From Phaeobacter gallaeciensis DSM 26640 (GTDB taxonomy: Bacteria; Pseudomonadota; Alphaproteobacteria; Rhodobacterales; Rhodobacteraceae), in NCBI RefSeq assembly GCF_000511385.1, contig NC_023143.1, positions 1-40,170 of the forward strand: DNA of 40,170 nucleotides. The letters run 5' to 3'. A model generated the notes under the pieces. That model did no database searches. It was not told the DNA's origin and worked only from the letters and a program-made list of their open reading frames with translations. A program made the position numbers and the translations under genes. Position 1 is the first letter of the stretch; every line of letters starts with the position of its first letter. Below, in pieces: positions 16,606-25,274 of this stretch.

Positions 16606-16961
16606 GAGATCAACACCAGTTGCACTTCGATTTCGTGAGCATCTTCCCCGATCGGGTTAACAGAATAGGCCCCATCCAAGCTGAACCGCCAAATGGCAGG
16701 GCGCTCATAGATTGGGTGAAGCATCCGAAAACTGTGAACACCCTGCGCCAAGTCGTTGGCAAAGAAGTCCTCAAACTCTTGCAAATTCGCCTCAGAAACA
16801 GGGGCGATAACAATCGAAGCTTCCGATCTTTTGCCTGTCGATCGACGCCGTCTCTTGCTCGGTCCAATTTCCATTTCGGTTTCTTGAACTGAACCACTCG
16901 GCGCAGACAAACTGATATCTCGCCACGATGGACGAGGCAGGCCAGTAGGAAAATCATGCAT
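16602..16961 (-). CDS. Minor tail protein (lambda M-like position)
   Basis: This 119-aa protein is beta-rich, with a conserved-looking FFANDLAQGVHSFRMLHPIYERPAIWRF segment (split here for description; about residues 68-95). It directly follows the tape measure, with TMP stop and start overlapping by one base. Its place between tape measure and L-like protein is that of lambda gpM-like distal tail proteins. It is assigned by order, as no motif is decisive. Confidence 0.7.
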   Translation of the reverse strand: MHDFPTGLPRPSWRDISLSAPSGSVQETEMEIGPSKRRRRSTGKRSEASIVIAPVSEANLQEFEDFFANDLAQGVHSFRMLHPIYERPAIWRFSLDGAYSVNPIGEDAHEIEVQLVLIS

Positions 16962-19900
16962 TATGCACCTCTTGGTTTCGCGCCAATTCCGAACCGTTGC
17001 TGCAGCGCGCCATCAAGCGAACCAGAGCTGATAGCGCTCTTCATGTGGTCCCTGATAGTGATATCCAGACGGCCGGTTGCATTGCGCTCGGCAGAGACGG
17101 TCGCCGTGCTGTAGTTGTGAATATCCACGACGAGATCACCAGTGCGCACTGCCACTTTCGCAGCCGTTTGGCTGGTAGATCGCAAAGCGGCCTGCGCTTG
17201 CTGAACATTCAGGACCGCCCCATTCTGCGAAGGGACGAACACCTCGCTATTTGGCGTTTCCTCATTGACCAGATATGCCGTTCCGCGCCGCGTAGGACCG
17301 CCGCGCGCGCGCGCGCCACCAATCAGGCCGGTGACAAAATCAACAATTGGGCTACCACCACCTGACGGGAAAGCCAGTCTCGCAAATTGCTCCGCCAACA
17401 GGTCAAATGCTTGATCAAAGGCTAGGTCAAGCAAGCGATCAGAGATCCGACCGATTGCATCGTTCAGATCGTCGGCTGCACGAATGTCATCTAGCACACC
17501 ACGTGCAAACGCACGGGTTGCTTCCTCCGCACTTGTTCGCACGTCGCCAAGTTCTTCTTTCACCCTCTTCAGCTGATCCACCATCAAAGCGTCAGCCTCT
17601 GACTTGGATAAACCGAGGGAGATAAGAGTAGGCATCAGATCGGTGAGCCGTTTACGTTCGGCGTTCACGGCCTGATCGATGTAAAGCTGCCGGTATCCAC
17701 CCTCTATCAAGACCTCCTGAAGCTGGGCAAGGTTTCGCAAGTCTTGCTTTGTGGCCTTGGACACCCCCCCGGCTCCTTTTGACCGCTTGTCAAACCGACT
17801 ATTGATTGCCGCCCGGTTCTCCGCATGAGCCTTTTCCGCTGCCGCGAGATCATCTTCGCCCGCTTTAGCAGCTTCTAGGGCTTCCACTAGATTTTCATAT
17901 CGCTGAGCCTCTCGCTCTAAGGCTTGCCCGCGCGCGTCCAATGCAGTGATTTTTGACTGGTCGAGATAGTCATCCAGTGCCTTAGTCGCTTTCCGGGTGG
18001 CTTCCGCGCTTCCATCGATTTCATCTGTCGCACGCTCATAGAGACCGAGGATTCGCCGCTCCTCTTCCAGCCGCTCTGTTCCTGACAGCCCTTGGTCATT
18101 CAACCCCTTCAGAGCCGCGTCTCGGTCCTTGGTAGCCTTAGCGAGTTTTGCCTGAACCTGGGCGGCGCGCTGAAGTTCAGGGATCTGTGAAACAAGGCCC
18201 GCAATACCACTTGCAGCGGCTGCTGCGGATTCTGCCAAACCGTTAACGTCTCCGCTGGCCTCGCGCGAGGCGAGACCAAGACGGACCATGGCCTCGGCGG
18301 CTTGGTCAGATGAACCCTGAAGCACCAACAGCACGTCGGACGCCTTCTCCGAGTTTTCTGCGGCCTGGAGAAGCGGTTCCAGAATTGGCTTGAAGATTTC
18401 AAGCATTCTGGCGAAACCGATACCAGCACTTGCGACCAGCTCATTCAATCTTTCCCGGAATTCATCTGCCCGAATTTGACCACTGACCAGGCCCTCAATT
18501 AGAGCGCCAAGTTCTGGATTTTTCCCAACGAGGTTCGAAAACAGTGGCTGGCTAATGGAATCCGATGCTGTCTCTCTTGCTTGATCAAAGAGCTTTGTCA
18601 GCTCCTCAGCCTCGGTGATGGCCTCTGCTAGGGATGCCGATGCCATCTTCTCCCGCAACCGATCAACCTGTCCCCCAGTTTCGGCATAAGCCGTTTTCAA
18701 GGAATTGACCCGATCGGTCACATTTGCTGTCAGTCGCTCAACTTCACTGGTCCGGGTTGCCATCACCGCGAGCGTCGTTGTGATCGCAGTCAGCGCCAGA
18801 CCAACCGGCCCACCGAAGAACGCCAGAACAGAATTGAATCCCCGGATCGCTGCTGTGCTAATCCGGGTGGCAATGCTTAGGCGTGCTTTCGCTGCAGTCA
18901 TCGCGTTTGTTGCCGCAGTTGCGCGCGCCTCCAAACCTACCAGCCGGGTTGTCGCCCGTGCCTCAGCCTCTATCGCTGCAGCGCGCGCGCGCGATGCTCT
19001 TTTTGTGGATTTTTCCTGAAAGACGCGCTGCTGAAACTCAACTTCAGCAACACGGCGGCGCTCCTGAAGAACAGAGATTTGTGTCTTTGCGTCAATAACG
19101 GCTTGTCGGGCTTTTGCCGATTGACGTTCGGTTGCAGCAACATCGGCGAGACGTGCCGCAGACGCTTCCCTCAAGGCCCGTGTGGTTGCGCCAATGCCGC
19201 GACCGCCAGCCCCGGCCAATGCCGCCGCGCTTACGATTTGAATGGAGCGAGCGAGGTTTTCCGCACCCTCAGCATCCTGCGCCAAATATTCACCGAAGTT
19301 AACCAGCAGGGAATTGAAGGTTGCGGTCGTGCCCAGCCCCTCATCCACCCGCCCCAGATACGCGGTTAGACCTGTGGTGAGGGTGGCAACAGCCTCATCG
19401 CCTGATACTGCGATTTTGCGAAAACTTCCATCCGCCTGAGCCGCCATGCTATCAAGCGCTTCAAGTACGATGTCGCGCGTCAGCTTCTGGTCTTCGGCAA
19501 ATTCTTTCAGCTCGCTACGAGCGATTCCAGCAGCGCTGGCAAGTGCATCTAGAAATTCGACAGGTGCAGCCTCCCGGATCGTGCGGAATTCATCGCCAGA
19601 CAGGACACCTGACTGCAACGCCTGCCCCAACTGAAGCGAAACAGACGATCGCTCAGCACCAGATGCCCCTCCGAATGCCAGCAATTTCTGCAATGTTTCG
19701 ACACGCCGAATTGTGGTCTCTAAATCGTCGCCAGTCGATCTTGACAGCTTCTGCACCGCTCCCGCTGTCGCGCCAACTTCGGTACGAGTACGCAAGGCCA
19801 GACTGATCAGTGCCTGTTGTTGCTCATCGGAGTTTTCCCCGATCGAGGCCAACCTGCGCTCGACGTTTCGCCATGCCTCCGCGTAGCTTCGCACTTGGGA

Positions 19901-20110
19901 CACACCGAGCGCCGCACCAAGGGCGAGAACAGAGGTGCGGGCCTGCAATACGGCGCGGTTTGAGCGCTCCCACCGACGGTCCAGCTCGGTGAGGCGCTGG
20001 TTGGTCAGGCGACCCTGCCGGGCAAGGGTCTGATCGTATGTTCGAGCAGCCTTCTGGAAGCCTGTAACATCGCCAGTGTATTCCGTCAGGATCGTGTCAC
20101 GTGCGAGCAT
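16961..20110 (-). CDS. Tail tape measure protein
   Basis: This 1049-aa protein sets tail length and is ejected with the DNA. It is mainly helical, with a tape-measure N-terminal domain at about residues 70-260 (GQALQSGVLSGDEFRTIREA is its hallmark), long coiled coils at about 330-420, a hydrophobic segment near 425-460 and helical repeats to about 800. At the usual 0.15 nm per residue the tail would be about 150 nm, fitting a siphovirus. The start lies inside the frameshifted chaperone frame by 14 bp. Confidence 0.92.
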   Translation of the reverse strand: MLARDTILTEYTGDVTGFQKAARTYDQTLARQGRLTNQRLTELDRRWERSNRAVLQARTSVLALGAALGVSQVRSYAEAWRNVERRLASIGENSDEQQQALISLALRTRTEVGATAGAVQKLSRSTGDDLETTIRRVETLQKLLAFGGASGAERSSVSLQLGQALQSGVLSGDEFRTIREAAPVEFLDALASAAGIARSELKEFAEDQKLTRDIVLEALDSMAAQADGSFRKIAVSGDEAVATLTTGLTAYLGRVDEGLGTTATFNSLLVNFGEYLAQDAEGAENLARSIQIVSAAALAGAGGRGIGATTRALREASAARLADVAATERQSAKARQAVIDAKTQISVLQERRRVAEVEFQQRVFQEKSTKRASRARAAAIEAEARATTRLVGLEARATAATNAMTAAKARLSIATRISTAAIRGFNSVLAFFGGPVGLALTAITTTLAVMATRTSEVERLTANVTDRVNSLKTAYAETGGQVDRLREKMASASLAEAITEAEELTKLFDQARETASDSISQPLFSNLVGKNPELGALIEGLVSGQIRADEFRERLNELVASAGIGFARMLEIFKPILEPLLQAAENSEKASDVLLVLQGSSDQAAEAMVRLGLASREASGDVNGLAESAAAAASGIAGLVSQIPELQRAAQVQAKLAKATKDRDAALKGLNDQGLSGTERLEEERRILGLYERATDEIDGSAEATRKATKALDDYLDQSKITALDARGQALEREAQRYENLVEALEAAKAGEDDLAAAEKAHAENRAAINSRFDKRSKGAGGVSKATKQDLRNLAQLQEVLIEGGYRQLYIDQAVNAERKRLTDLMPTLISLGLSKSEADALMVDQLKRVKEELGDVRTSAEEATRAFARGVLDDIRAADDLNDAIGRISDRLLDLAFDQAFDLLAEQFARLAFPSGGGSPIVDFVTGLIGGARARGGPTRRGTAYLVNEETPNSEVFVPSQNGAVLNVQQAQAALRSTSQTAAKVAVRTGDLVVDIHNYSTATVSAERNATGRLDITIRDHMKSAISSGSLDGALQQRFGIGAKPRGA

Positions 20111-20599
20111 TCATCGCCTCAATTTTTTGCTGAAACATAGAAAACGCCGCCCAAAACTCGGACGGTGTCGAGGCCCAAAAGGATTGCGGGGACCAGCCGA
20201 GATGGACCGTTGCAAAAGCAAACAGATCGCTCAGATAGTCGCCATCGTTTCCAGAATTGGCTCCACCTCGGCTTCGAACTTTTTTGCGGCCTTCTCCGGC
20301 CCGTTGAGCAACGCTAATAGCAGACGAAAGAGCGGCCCCATGATTTCGGGGTTTGAGACAAAACGGGCCTCAAACAGACACCTCTCGATCGCCTCTTGGT
20401 CCAAAGCATCGCCAGCGGCACGGCTGGCCTCTTGGATCAGAGTTGCTGCCTCTGCCTGCGTAATTCGCTGGGCTTGCAGGAGATTGAGCAATTCTGGAAT
20501 GGGAAATTTCAGGCGCGCTTCTACATTTCTGTAGACCGTCCATTCAGGGCGCATCTGATAAGATGCGCCCCCCAGCGGGATTTCAATGATCGCGCTCAT
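20097..20599 (-). CDS. Frameshifted tail chaperone fusion (lambda GT / GTA gp10.1-like)
   Basis: A -1 slip at codon 107 of the chaperone gene gives a 167-aa product. I checked the shifted frame: it is open from 20279 to a TGA at 20097, giving 60 residues that include LGWSPQSFWASTPSEFWAAF, the signature of the GTA-type TAC protein (PF09550-like). The slippery heptamer A AAA AAG is in the correct reading phase. In lambda the GT fusion is essential for tape-measure/tube assembly. Translation as a separate gene is a less likely alternative, since no independent start is evident. Confidence 0.82.
20231..20599 (-). CDS. Tail assembly chaperone, unshifted product (lambda G-like)
   Basis: This 122-aa protein binds the tape measure during tail assembly and lies between tail tube and tape measure, the universal position. 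The N-terminal half (MSAIIEIPLGGASYQMRPEWTVYRNVEARL, about residues 1-30) resembles GTA gp10-like chaperones, and it is mainly helical thereafter. Its stop overlaps the frameshifted frame. Its ATG overlaps the stop of the tail tube gene by 4 bp. See the separate entry for the -1 frameshift product. Confidence 0.82.
   Translation of the reverse strand: MSAIIEIPLGGASYQMRPEWTVYRNVEARLKFPIPELLNLLQAQRITQAEAATLIQEASRAAGDALDQEAIERCLFEARFVSNPEIMGPLFRLLLALLNGPEKAAKKFEAEVEPILETMATI
20279..20285 (-). promoter_or_regulatory. Programmed -1 frameshift site A AAA AAG
   Basis: The zero-frame codons are GCA AAA AAG (residues 105-107), so the heptamer has the ideal X XXY YYZ phase for a -1 slip. A slip joins the chaperone to the downstream LGWSP-containing frame. 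No downstream structure was modelled. Confidence 0.8.
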
Positions 20600-21018
20600 G
20601 GGTTGGTCGTGGTGTTCGGGTCCGCGATGAAGGCGATAGTGAAGGGCACATCAACAAGCCCTTCGACGTTGGCTCCCTCTTCACCAAAAGACACCTGGGC
20701 CATACCTTCACGACGATGCCCGCCGGGGTTTGGATCTTCGTAAACGATAGGCACGATCGACCCATTCTCCGCAGCGTCCCAGATCATCTGCTGGCCAGTT
20801 TGGAGGGGGCGCATTTTGGTCATCGTAAATGTTACCTGCGCGCCGTCCTTTTGCTGGAAAGGCACGGAACCGGTCTTGGTCTTTTTCTTGTTCTGACTGA
20901 TGCCGCCGTTGTAGGTAGCATCGCCCTGATGTTCGATGGTGACATAGACGACAGGATCGCCAGAGCCGATCTTCACGATATTGTCTTCGCCCTTAACGCC
21001 AACTTCTGTTCCGCTCAT
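20596..21018 (-). CDS. Major tail tube protein
   Basis: This 140-aa protein is beta-rich, with a glycine-containing N-terminus, a short loop SQNKKKTKTGSVPF (about residues 42-55) and a C-terminal strand ending VPFTIAFIADPN. Size and order (after the tail terminator, before the tail chaperone) are those of HK97/GTA-type tail tube proteins. Its stop overlaps the next ATG by 4 bp. It would polymerise as hexameric rings around the tape measure. Confidence 0.8.
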   Translation of the reverse strand: MSGTEVGVKGEDNIVKIGSGDPVVYVTIEHQGDATYNGGISQNKKKTKTGSVPFQQKDGAQVTFTMTKMRPLQTGQQMIWDAAENGSIVPIVYEDPNPGGHRREGMAQVSFGEEGANVEGLVDVPFTIAFIADPNTTTNP

Positions 21019-21021
21019 TTT

Positions 21022-21468
21022 CTACACTCCGTTGATATGAACTTTGAACCGGCACACGAATGACTGCGTGTCCGGGGTTTCTTCCCCTGCAGGGAAGCCG
21101 CCGAGGAATTCGATTTTTGTCGAGTGGGGGAGAGGAGCCCAGCCTTTGAGCGCCTCTTCTACCAGACCAGAGACACGTGCGATCTCTACCGATCCATCGC
21201 GGATGAAATCCGTACTGGTGTCCGCCACATGGACCACTCGGACATTGAAACTATGGAGATCGTGCGTGCCTGCCTGCCGCGAACCATGCAGGACTGATCC
21301 CATGTCCAGCCGAACATACAGCTCACTCTCAACAGCCTTCGTATCCTTCAGAACAGGGATAGCGAGATCCGTATCGTCATCGTCTGTAGCCAGGCCTGCG
21401 CTCACCAGAGCCTGCTCCAGTCGGACAGCAATAGCGCCGGAGAGTGCAGGGATGTCTTTCAAACTCAT
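21022..21468 (-). CDS. Tail terminator / completion protein (DUF3168-like)
   Basis: This 148-aa protein has helical N-terminal and beta-rich C-terminal parts (FNVRVVHVADTS, and later VCRFKVHI), as in DUF3168/gpU-type tail terminators. It ends just before the tail tube gene and overlaps the connector gene upstream by 4 bp. It caps the tail and mates it to the head. It is assigned by order and general pattern. Confidence 0.7.
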   Translation of the reverse strand: MSLKDIPALSGAIAVRLEQALVSAGLATDDDDTDLAIPVLKDTKAVESELYVRLDMGSVLHGSRQAGTHDLHSFNVRVVHVADTSTDFIRDGSVEIARVSGLVEEALKGWAPLPHSTKIEFLGGFPAGEETPDTQSFVCRFKVHINGV

Positions 21469-21905
21469 GTGATGCTCCGTTCCTTGCCCCCACCTGATCG
21501 GCCTGTGCCGGAAGGGGAGGCTCTTTCATCCAGCGCGACCGCATTAGCAGCGCGCATGCGGGTACGATGGCGGCCCTCGTATTCAAGGACAGCGTTGTCG
21601 TGGTATGGGTAGGGCTTTGTTTTTGCTGTGCCGTCATGCACAAAGCGCGCATAAAAAGCGCTTCGCCGGGCGGCTGCAGAAACGTAGCCAACCAATCCTT
21701 GAAGCCCTTTTTTTCTCAACCTTTTACGGTAGCCACGGCGCAGCTTTCCGCTTTTGTGCTTAACCATGCCATCCATGTTCTGAAGGCCAGCACGGTGGAC
21801 CTCATCAACGGTTGACGAGATCCCATCTGCTACCGCTTTGGAATGGCGGGAATTGCGCCGCGCCGACTTTCGCCGGGCCGCACTGAAGCCTTTTGCTTTC
21901 GACAT
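21465..21905 (-). CDS. HK97 gp10-like neck / head-tail protein
   Basis: This 146-aa protein is very basic, with KHKSGKLRRGYRKRLRKKG (about residues 49-67), then a small globular part with FYARFVHDGTAKTKPYPYH (about 84-102), the HK97 gp10 hallmark F(V/L)EfGT-like motif in a variant form. It lies between the head-closure protein and the tail terminator, as expected. A GTA or phage origin cannot be told apart from this gene alone. Confidence 0.76.
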   Translation of the reverse strand: MSKAKGFSAARRKSARRNSRHSKAVADGISSTVDEVHRAGLQNMDGMVKHKSGKLRRGYRKRLRKKGLQGLVGYVSAAARRSAFYARFVHDGTAKTKPYPYHDNAVLEYEGRHRTRMRAANAVALDERASPSGTGRSGGGKERSIT

Positions 21906-21914
21906 GAAGCACCT

Positions 21915-22217
21915 TTACGATCGGCAGGTTAGATCGACATAGGCGCGCCCGTATGGGGCAATCGACTTGATGTTGAAGACTTCACCTGTGTTGGGATCTT
22001 TCAGCCGCCATTCCGTGGAAATGCCGGTAACCGCTGCTGCGCGCACCCGAACTACAGTGGAGTTTTCTCCGGCTATCCGGCCAGCGATGACCGCTTCGCC
22101 TCCGCGTAGATAGGTAACTTTTGCCACAAGGTTTTCGACACGGGTCTCCCATTTTTCAGTGCCTTGTTCTTGCACATTCAGCGCAAGGCGAACCGTTCTT
22201 TTAGATTTCTGCCCCAT
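21915..22217 (-). CDS. Phage head closure / head-tail adaptor protein
   Basis: This is 100 aa from the ATG at 22217, which overlaps the previous stop (TGATG); a longer frame upstream was rejected because it would lie in the preceding gene. It is beta-rich with EWRLKDPNTGEVFNIKSI (about residues 72-89), typical of head-tail joining proteins of the PF05521 family (SPP1 gp16/HK97 gp7 type). Order in the connector block supports the call. Confidence 0.78.
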   Translation of the reverse strand: MGQKSKRTVRLALNVQEQGTEKWETRVENLVAKVTYLRGGEAVIAGRIAGENSTVVRVRAAAVTGISTEWRLKDPNTGEVFNIKSIAPYGRAYVDLTCRS

Positions 22218-22507
22218 CAAATGAAACGCCGATAAGGGGCCAGCAAGATACGGACTAAATCGGGCAGGGTGAGCAGATCGCGATCGCATGTCTCTTGATC
22301 TTCATAGAGCGCTTTCACCAATTCGATCACCGCCTGCTCCAGATCGGCTGGAAGACCTGACGGGTAGATTGCAGCAAGATCCGTCCGCAAATACCCAGAG
22401 ATCGCGACCTCGGCAGCGGCTGTCAGACGCTCCAGTTTTCCGTCATCGAAGTCAAAAGAGAGAGCGTCAACTCCCTCTTTCACTGTTGCAAGGGGCGTGA
22501 GGGTCAC
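22217..22507 (-). CDS. Head-tail connector adaptor (gp6-like)
   Basis: This 96-aa helical protein has DLEQAVIELVKALYEDQE (about residues 55-72), typical of HK97 gp6-like connector proteins that dock below the portal. It overlaps both neighbours by one and four bases, so translation is coupled. The C-terminus APYRRFI fits the usual ...LL.PYR ending of this family. It forms the first ring between portal and tail. Confidence 0.82.
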   Translation of the reverse strand: MTLTPLATVKEGVDALSFDFDDGKLERLTAAAEVAISGYLRTDLAAIYPSGLPADLEQAVIELVKALYEDQETCDRDLLTLPDLVRILLAPYRRFI

Positions 22508-23040
22508 TTCTTAGGCCCACTCGTAGAACCGGAGCCGCCTTTTCCACCATCAGCAGGGACCGCATGTTTTTTTGCGTCTTCGAGGGCGGCTTCCAACTGC
22601 TGCATCTGTTCCTTGACCGTCGAGACTTCAGCTTTCAGCCCCGAAACCTTTGCCTCTTGCTCAGACTTTTCAAGCTTGATGGCGCTCAGCTCCGCCTGGA
22701 GATCCTTAACCGCGGCCTCGGCTTTTTCCGCACGTTCGGTTTCAGCTGCGATGCTGACAGTGTTCACCGCACCTTCGCCTTCTGCTTTGGCTCCGATCTC
22801 TTTAGAGATTTCTTGCACCGTAGATTGTGACCGCTTTTCCATATAGGCTTTGACTTCGCTGTCCGTGAGAATTGCGCCCACCGGATCAACTGTTTTGCGG
22901 CCAGTATCGTCTTTCCCTTCAGTCAATGAGAGGATGACTGCTTGATGGGCTTGCTTGGTTTCGTCCAGTTTGTAGACAATGCCAGGACGAAAGGTGCCAA
23001 TCTTGGTGCGACGGGTGCTCTTTACAATCACGTTTTTCAT
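22504..23040 (-). CDS. Coiled-coil structural protein after the capsid gene
   Basis: This is 178 aa from the ATG at 23040; a longer frame upstream is not supported by composition. The N-terminal 75 residues are mixed, followed by a long coiled coil (about 90-160, with E, K, A and L heptads) and a glycine-rich tail ending GSTSGPKK. No family is recognised. Its place after the major capsid suggests a head decoration, scaffolding or head-completion protein. Confidence 0.7.
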   Translation of the reverse strand: MKNVIVKSTRRTKIGTFRPGIVYKLDETKQAHQAVILSLTEGKDDTGRKTVDPVGAILTDSEVKAYMEKRSQSTVQEISKEIGAKAEGEGAVNTVSIAAETERAEKAEAAVKDLQAELSAIKLEKSEQEAKVSGLKAEVSTVKEQMQQLEAALEDAKKHAVPADGGKGGSGSTSGPKK

Positions 23041-23113
23041 ATCTTGCACTCTATTTTTGATGTGAATTCGCCCCCTTTTTTGGTCAGGGGGCGATAAGTC
23101 GTCTCTGGCAGGA

Positions 23114-24409
23114 TTAGGCGAAGGTGAAGTCGCCTTTGACCGTCGCCAACGGACGCTTGTGCGCAAGAAGCTGGCGCTTCTTTGCCTGGATGGTCACCAT
23201 TCCTTCGATGAAGTTGTTCCCGTGCTCGGTCGAGATTTTCACCTCAGTCTGTTGCCGATCGTACAGGGTGGAAGACATAGCCAGGTCGCCGCCGAGCCAC
23301 TCGCCCTTGGACATGCTGTTGCTTTCAACAACGTCGCGGCCCCAGAGAACAGGAGTGGCGACACCATCTGGACGGGAGAAAATGTAGTCGCCCACTGTGT
23401 TTTTCGTCATCTCAATACCTGCCCAATCGATCGGGTTGAGGACGAAAGAGGTCAGGAAATGATCTTCCAGAGCAATCTGCAGAATTGCCAGTCGCAGGCG
23501 ATCGATACGGCTTGCATTGGGCAGAGACGCATCTGCTGCAACGAAATTGGGAGCGACACTGATCAGACCGAGATGATTTTCCCCAATACCGTCGCCCGCG
23601 AGAATCTGCTTTTCTTCTTCCAGATCGAGACCGTAACGCAGCTCTGTATCTATTTCCGCTTGCAGATAGTCAGCGTCTGCGAGGCTCTCTTCGGAGACAT
23701 TGATGTGGTGGCCGATCTTGCGAACCGTATCTGTGACCTTGGTCCAGCCATAGTTCGATTCCGGTGTTGCGCTCCCTTCGGCTACCATCGCCGCCGCAAT
23801 CGCACGGATTACTTGCTTGCGGTAAGTGTGGGCATCGCTGTTGACCGAGCCACGGTTCAACAAGGATGCAATCAATAGGCGGCGCTTCGGCATGCGAACA
23901 GGATCACGCTCCTCTTCGCGATAAATCAGGCCACCCGCCGACCCGTCCGCTGTGGTGATCGCATTTTGGATGTCCAGGCGCACGGCGCTGCCGCTGAACG
24001 CCTTGACCTGGTCATGCTGGGCAACAACCGCTTGACCCAAAGACATCGGACCGTCAGCACCATCACGAGACCCAGCAGCAAAGTTCTGAGCCAGCTCGAT
24101 GTTCTGAGCGGTAAGCCCTTCGACTTTGTCCGTCAGAGATTTCAGAGAGTTTGTCAGCTCTGCCTGGTTTGCAAGAAGCTTGTCAGCAGACGCCTTGGTT
24201 TCGGCGCTCACTTCACCAGATTTCTTGGCTTCTTTCAGAGCGTCTTCAGCAGTGCCTTTGACTTCGCTTTCAATCTTACCAAGGGCATTCTTGATTTCTT
24301 TCAGCATCTCTGCGTCAGAGGCGTCGTTGCACGGAATGCTGAGCACGTTTGCCGGGCACGACGAAGCCAGTGCCGCCACCGAAATGGCGGGCATCATGAT
24401 CTGTTTCAT
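23114..24409 (-). CDS. Major capsid protein (HK97 fold)
   Basis: This 431-aa protein has a coiled-coil N-terminal delta/scaffold region (about residues 30-112) that the upstream ClpP-like protease would remove, followed by the HK97-fold capsid body (about 125-430). RDPVRMPKRRLLIASLLNRGS (about 167-187) and the HHINVSEESLADADYLQAEI segment are typical of this family. A GGAG ribosome site lies 7 nt before the ATG. It follows the protease by 13 bp, the usual order portal-protease-capsid. Confidence 0.92.
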   Translation of the reverse strand: MKQIMMPAISVAALASSCPANVLSIPCNDASDAEMLKEIKNALGKIESEVKGTAEDALKEAKKSGEVSAETKASADKLLANQAELTNSLKSLTDKVEGLTAQNIELAQNFAAGSRDGADGPMSLGQAVVAQHDQVKAFSGSAVRLDIQNAITTADGSAGGLIYREEERDPVRMPKRRLLIASLLNRGSVNSDAHTYRKQVIRAIAAAMVAEGSATPESNYGWTKVTDTVRKIGHHINVSEESLADADYLQAEIDTELRYGLDLEEEKQILAGDGIGENHLGLISVAPNFVAADASLPNASRIDRLRLAILQIALEDHFLTSFVLNPIDWAGIEMTKNTVGDYIFSRPDGVATPVLWGRDVVESNSMSKGEWLGGDLAMSSTLYDRQQTEVKISTEHGNNFIEGMVTIQAKKRQLLAHKRPLATVKGDFTFA

Positions 24410-24422
24410 TTTAGGTCTCCGT

Positions 24423-25274
24423 TTAAGAAGTGTGTTGGTTCAAAAGAGCAAGGGCACCTGCCAATGCTGCGTTTTCAGGCTCAGCGCTCGGCGTGTCCTG
24501 ACCAGCAGCGCCGGGCGTGCTGGCATTCAGTGCCGCGAGCAGTTCGCGGCGCATCGATCGTGGGGCAGATCCCCGCGCCATCAATAGATCAGCTTTTTGT
24601 CTGGCTGCTGATGGACTGATCTTAAGTCCGTCCTTGACCTCTTGGGACACCTGGTCAGCCCCCAAAAAGTCGTCTGCAAACCCTTCTTCGACAGCCTTCG
24701 CCCCACCAAGCCAAGTCTCTTTGTCGAGCATTGCTGCAATGTCTGCTGACTTGAGGCCAGTGCGGGCAACGTAGATGTCAACCAATGCCTCATCGAATGG
24801 CGTCAGCCACTCCGCGACTTGTTTGAAGGCATTACGGTCACCTGCCGCAACCACCCAAGTGTTGTGGATCATGATGAACGCGGATCGCATGATATGGATC
24901 TCGTTTGCGGCCATGGCCAAAACCGAAGCAGCGGATGCCGCCAAACCGAGAACCTTCACCGTGACCGGGGCCTTGTGCTCTAAAAGCAGGGAGTAGATTG
25001 CCAGCCCTTCGAAGACATCTCCACCGGGTGAGTTAACATAGACGTCAACGGGATTGTCTCCAATATTCCGCAGGGCGGCGGAAATTCGGGCAGCTGTCAC
25101 ACCGTCCTCGTAATACTTTCCGATGGGACCGAGGATCGAGATTGAGTGCTCTCCCAAACCTTCTGCTTTTGGCGAAAGATCAGGGTTCCAATTTTTCAGG
25201 GCTTGCGGGGTCAAATCCGAGCGGACGCCCGGCAAGGCGTTGACCGGAACAATCGGCATTGCAGTCTTGGTCAT
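24423..25274 (-). CDS. ClpP-like prohead maturation protease
   Basis: This 283-aa serine protease cleaves the capsid scaffold domain. NSPGGDVFEGLAIYSLL (about residues 81-97), LGLAASAASVLAMA with Ser114 as nucleophile and MIHNTW with His137 are the ClpP-fold catalytic motifs. The C-terminal 60 residues are extra and may be self-processed. The gene overlaps the portal stop by 4 bp. Confidence 0.9.
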   Translation of the reverse strand: MTKTAMPIVPVNALPGVRSDLTPQALKNWNPDLSPKAEGLGEHSISILGPIGKYYEDGVTAARISAALRNIGDNPVDVYVNSPGGDVFEGLAIYSLLLEHKAPVTVKVLGLAASAASVLAMAANEIHIMRSAFIMIHNTWVVAAGDRNAFKQVAEWLTPFDEALVDIYVARTGLKSADIAAMLDKETWLGGAKAVEEGFADDFLGADQVSQEVKDGLKISPSAARQKADLLMARGSAPRSMRRELLAALNASTPGAAGQDTPSAEPENAALAGALALLNQHTS

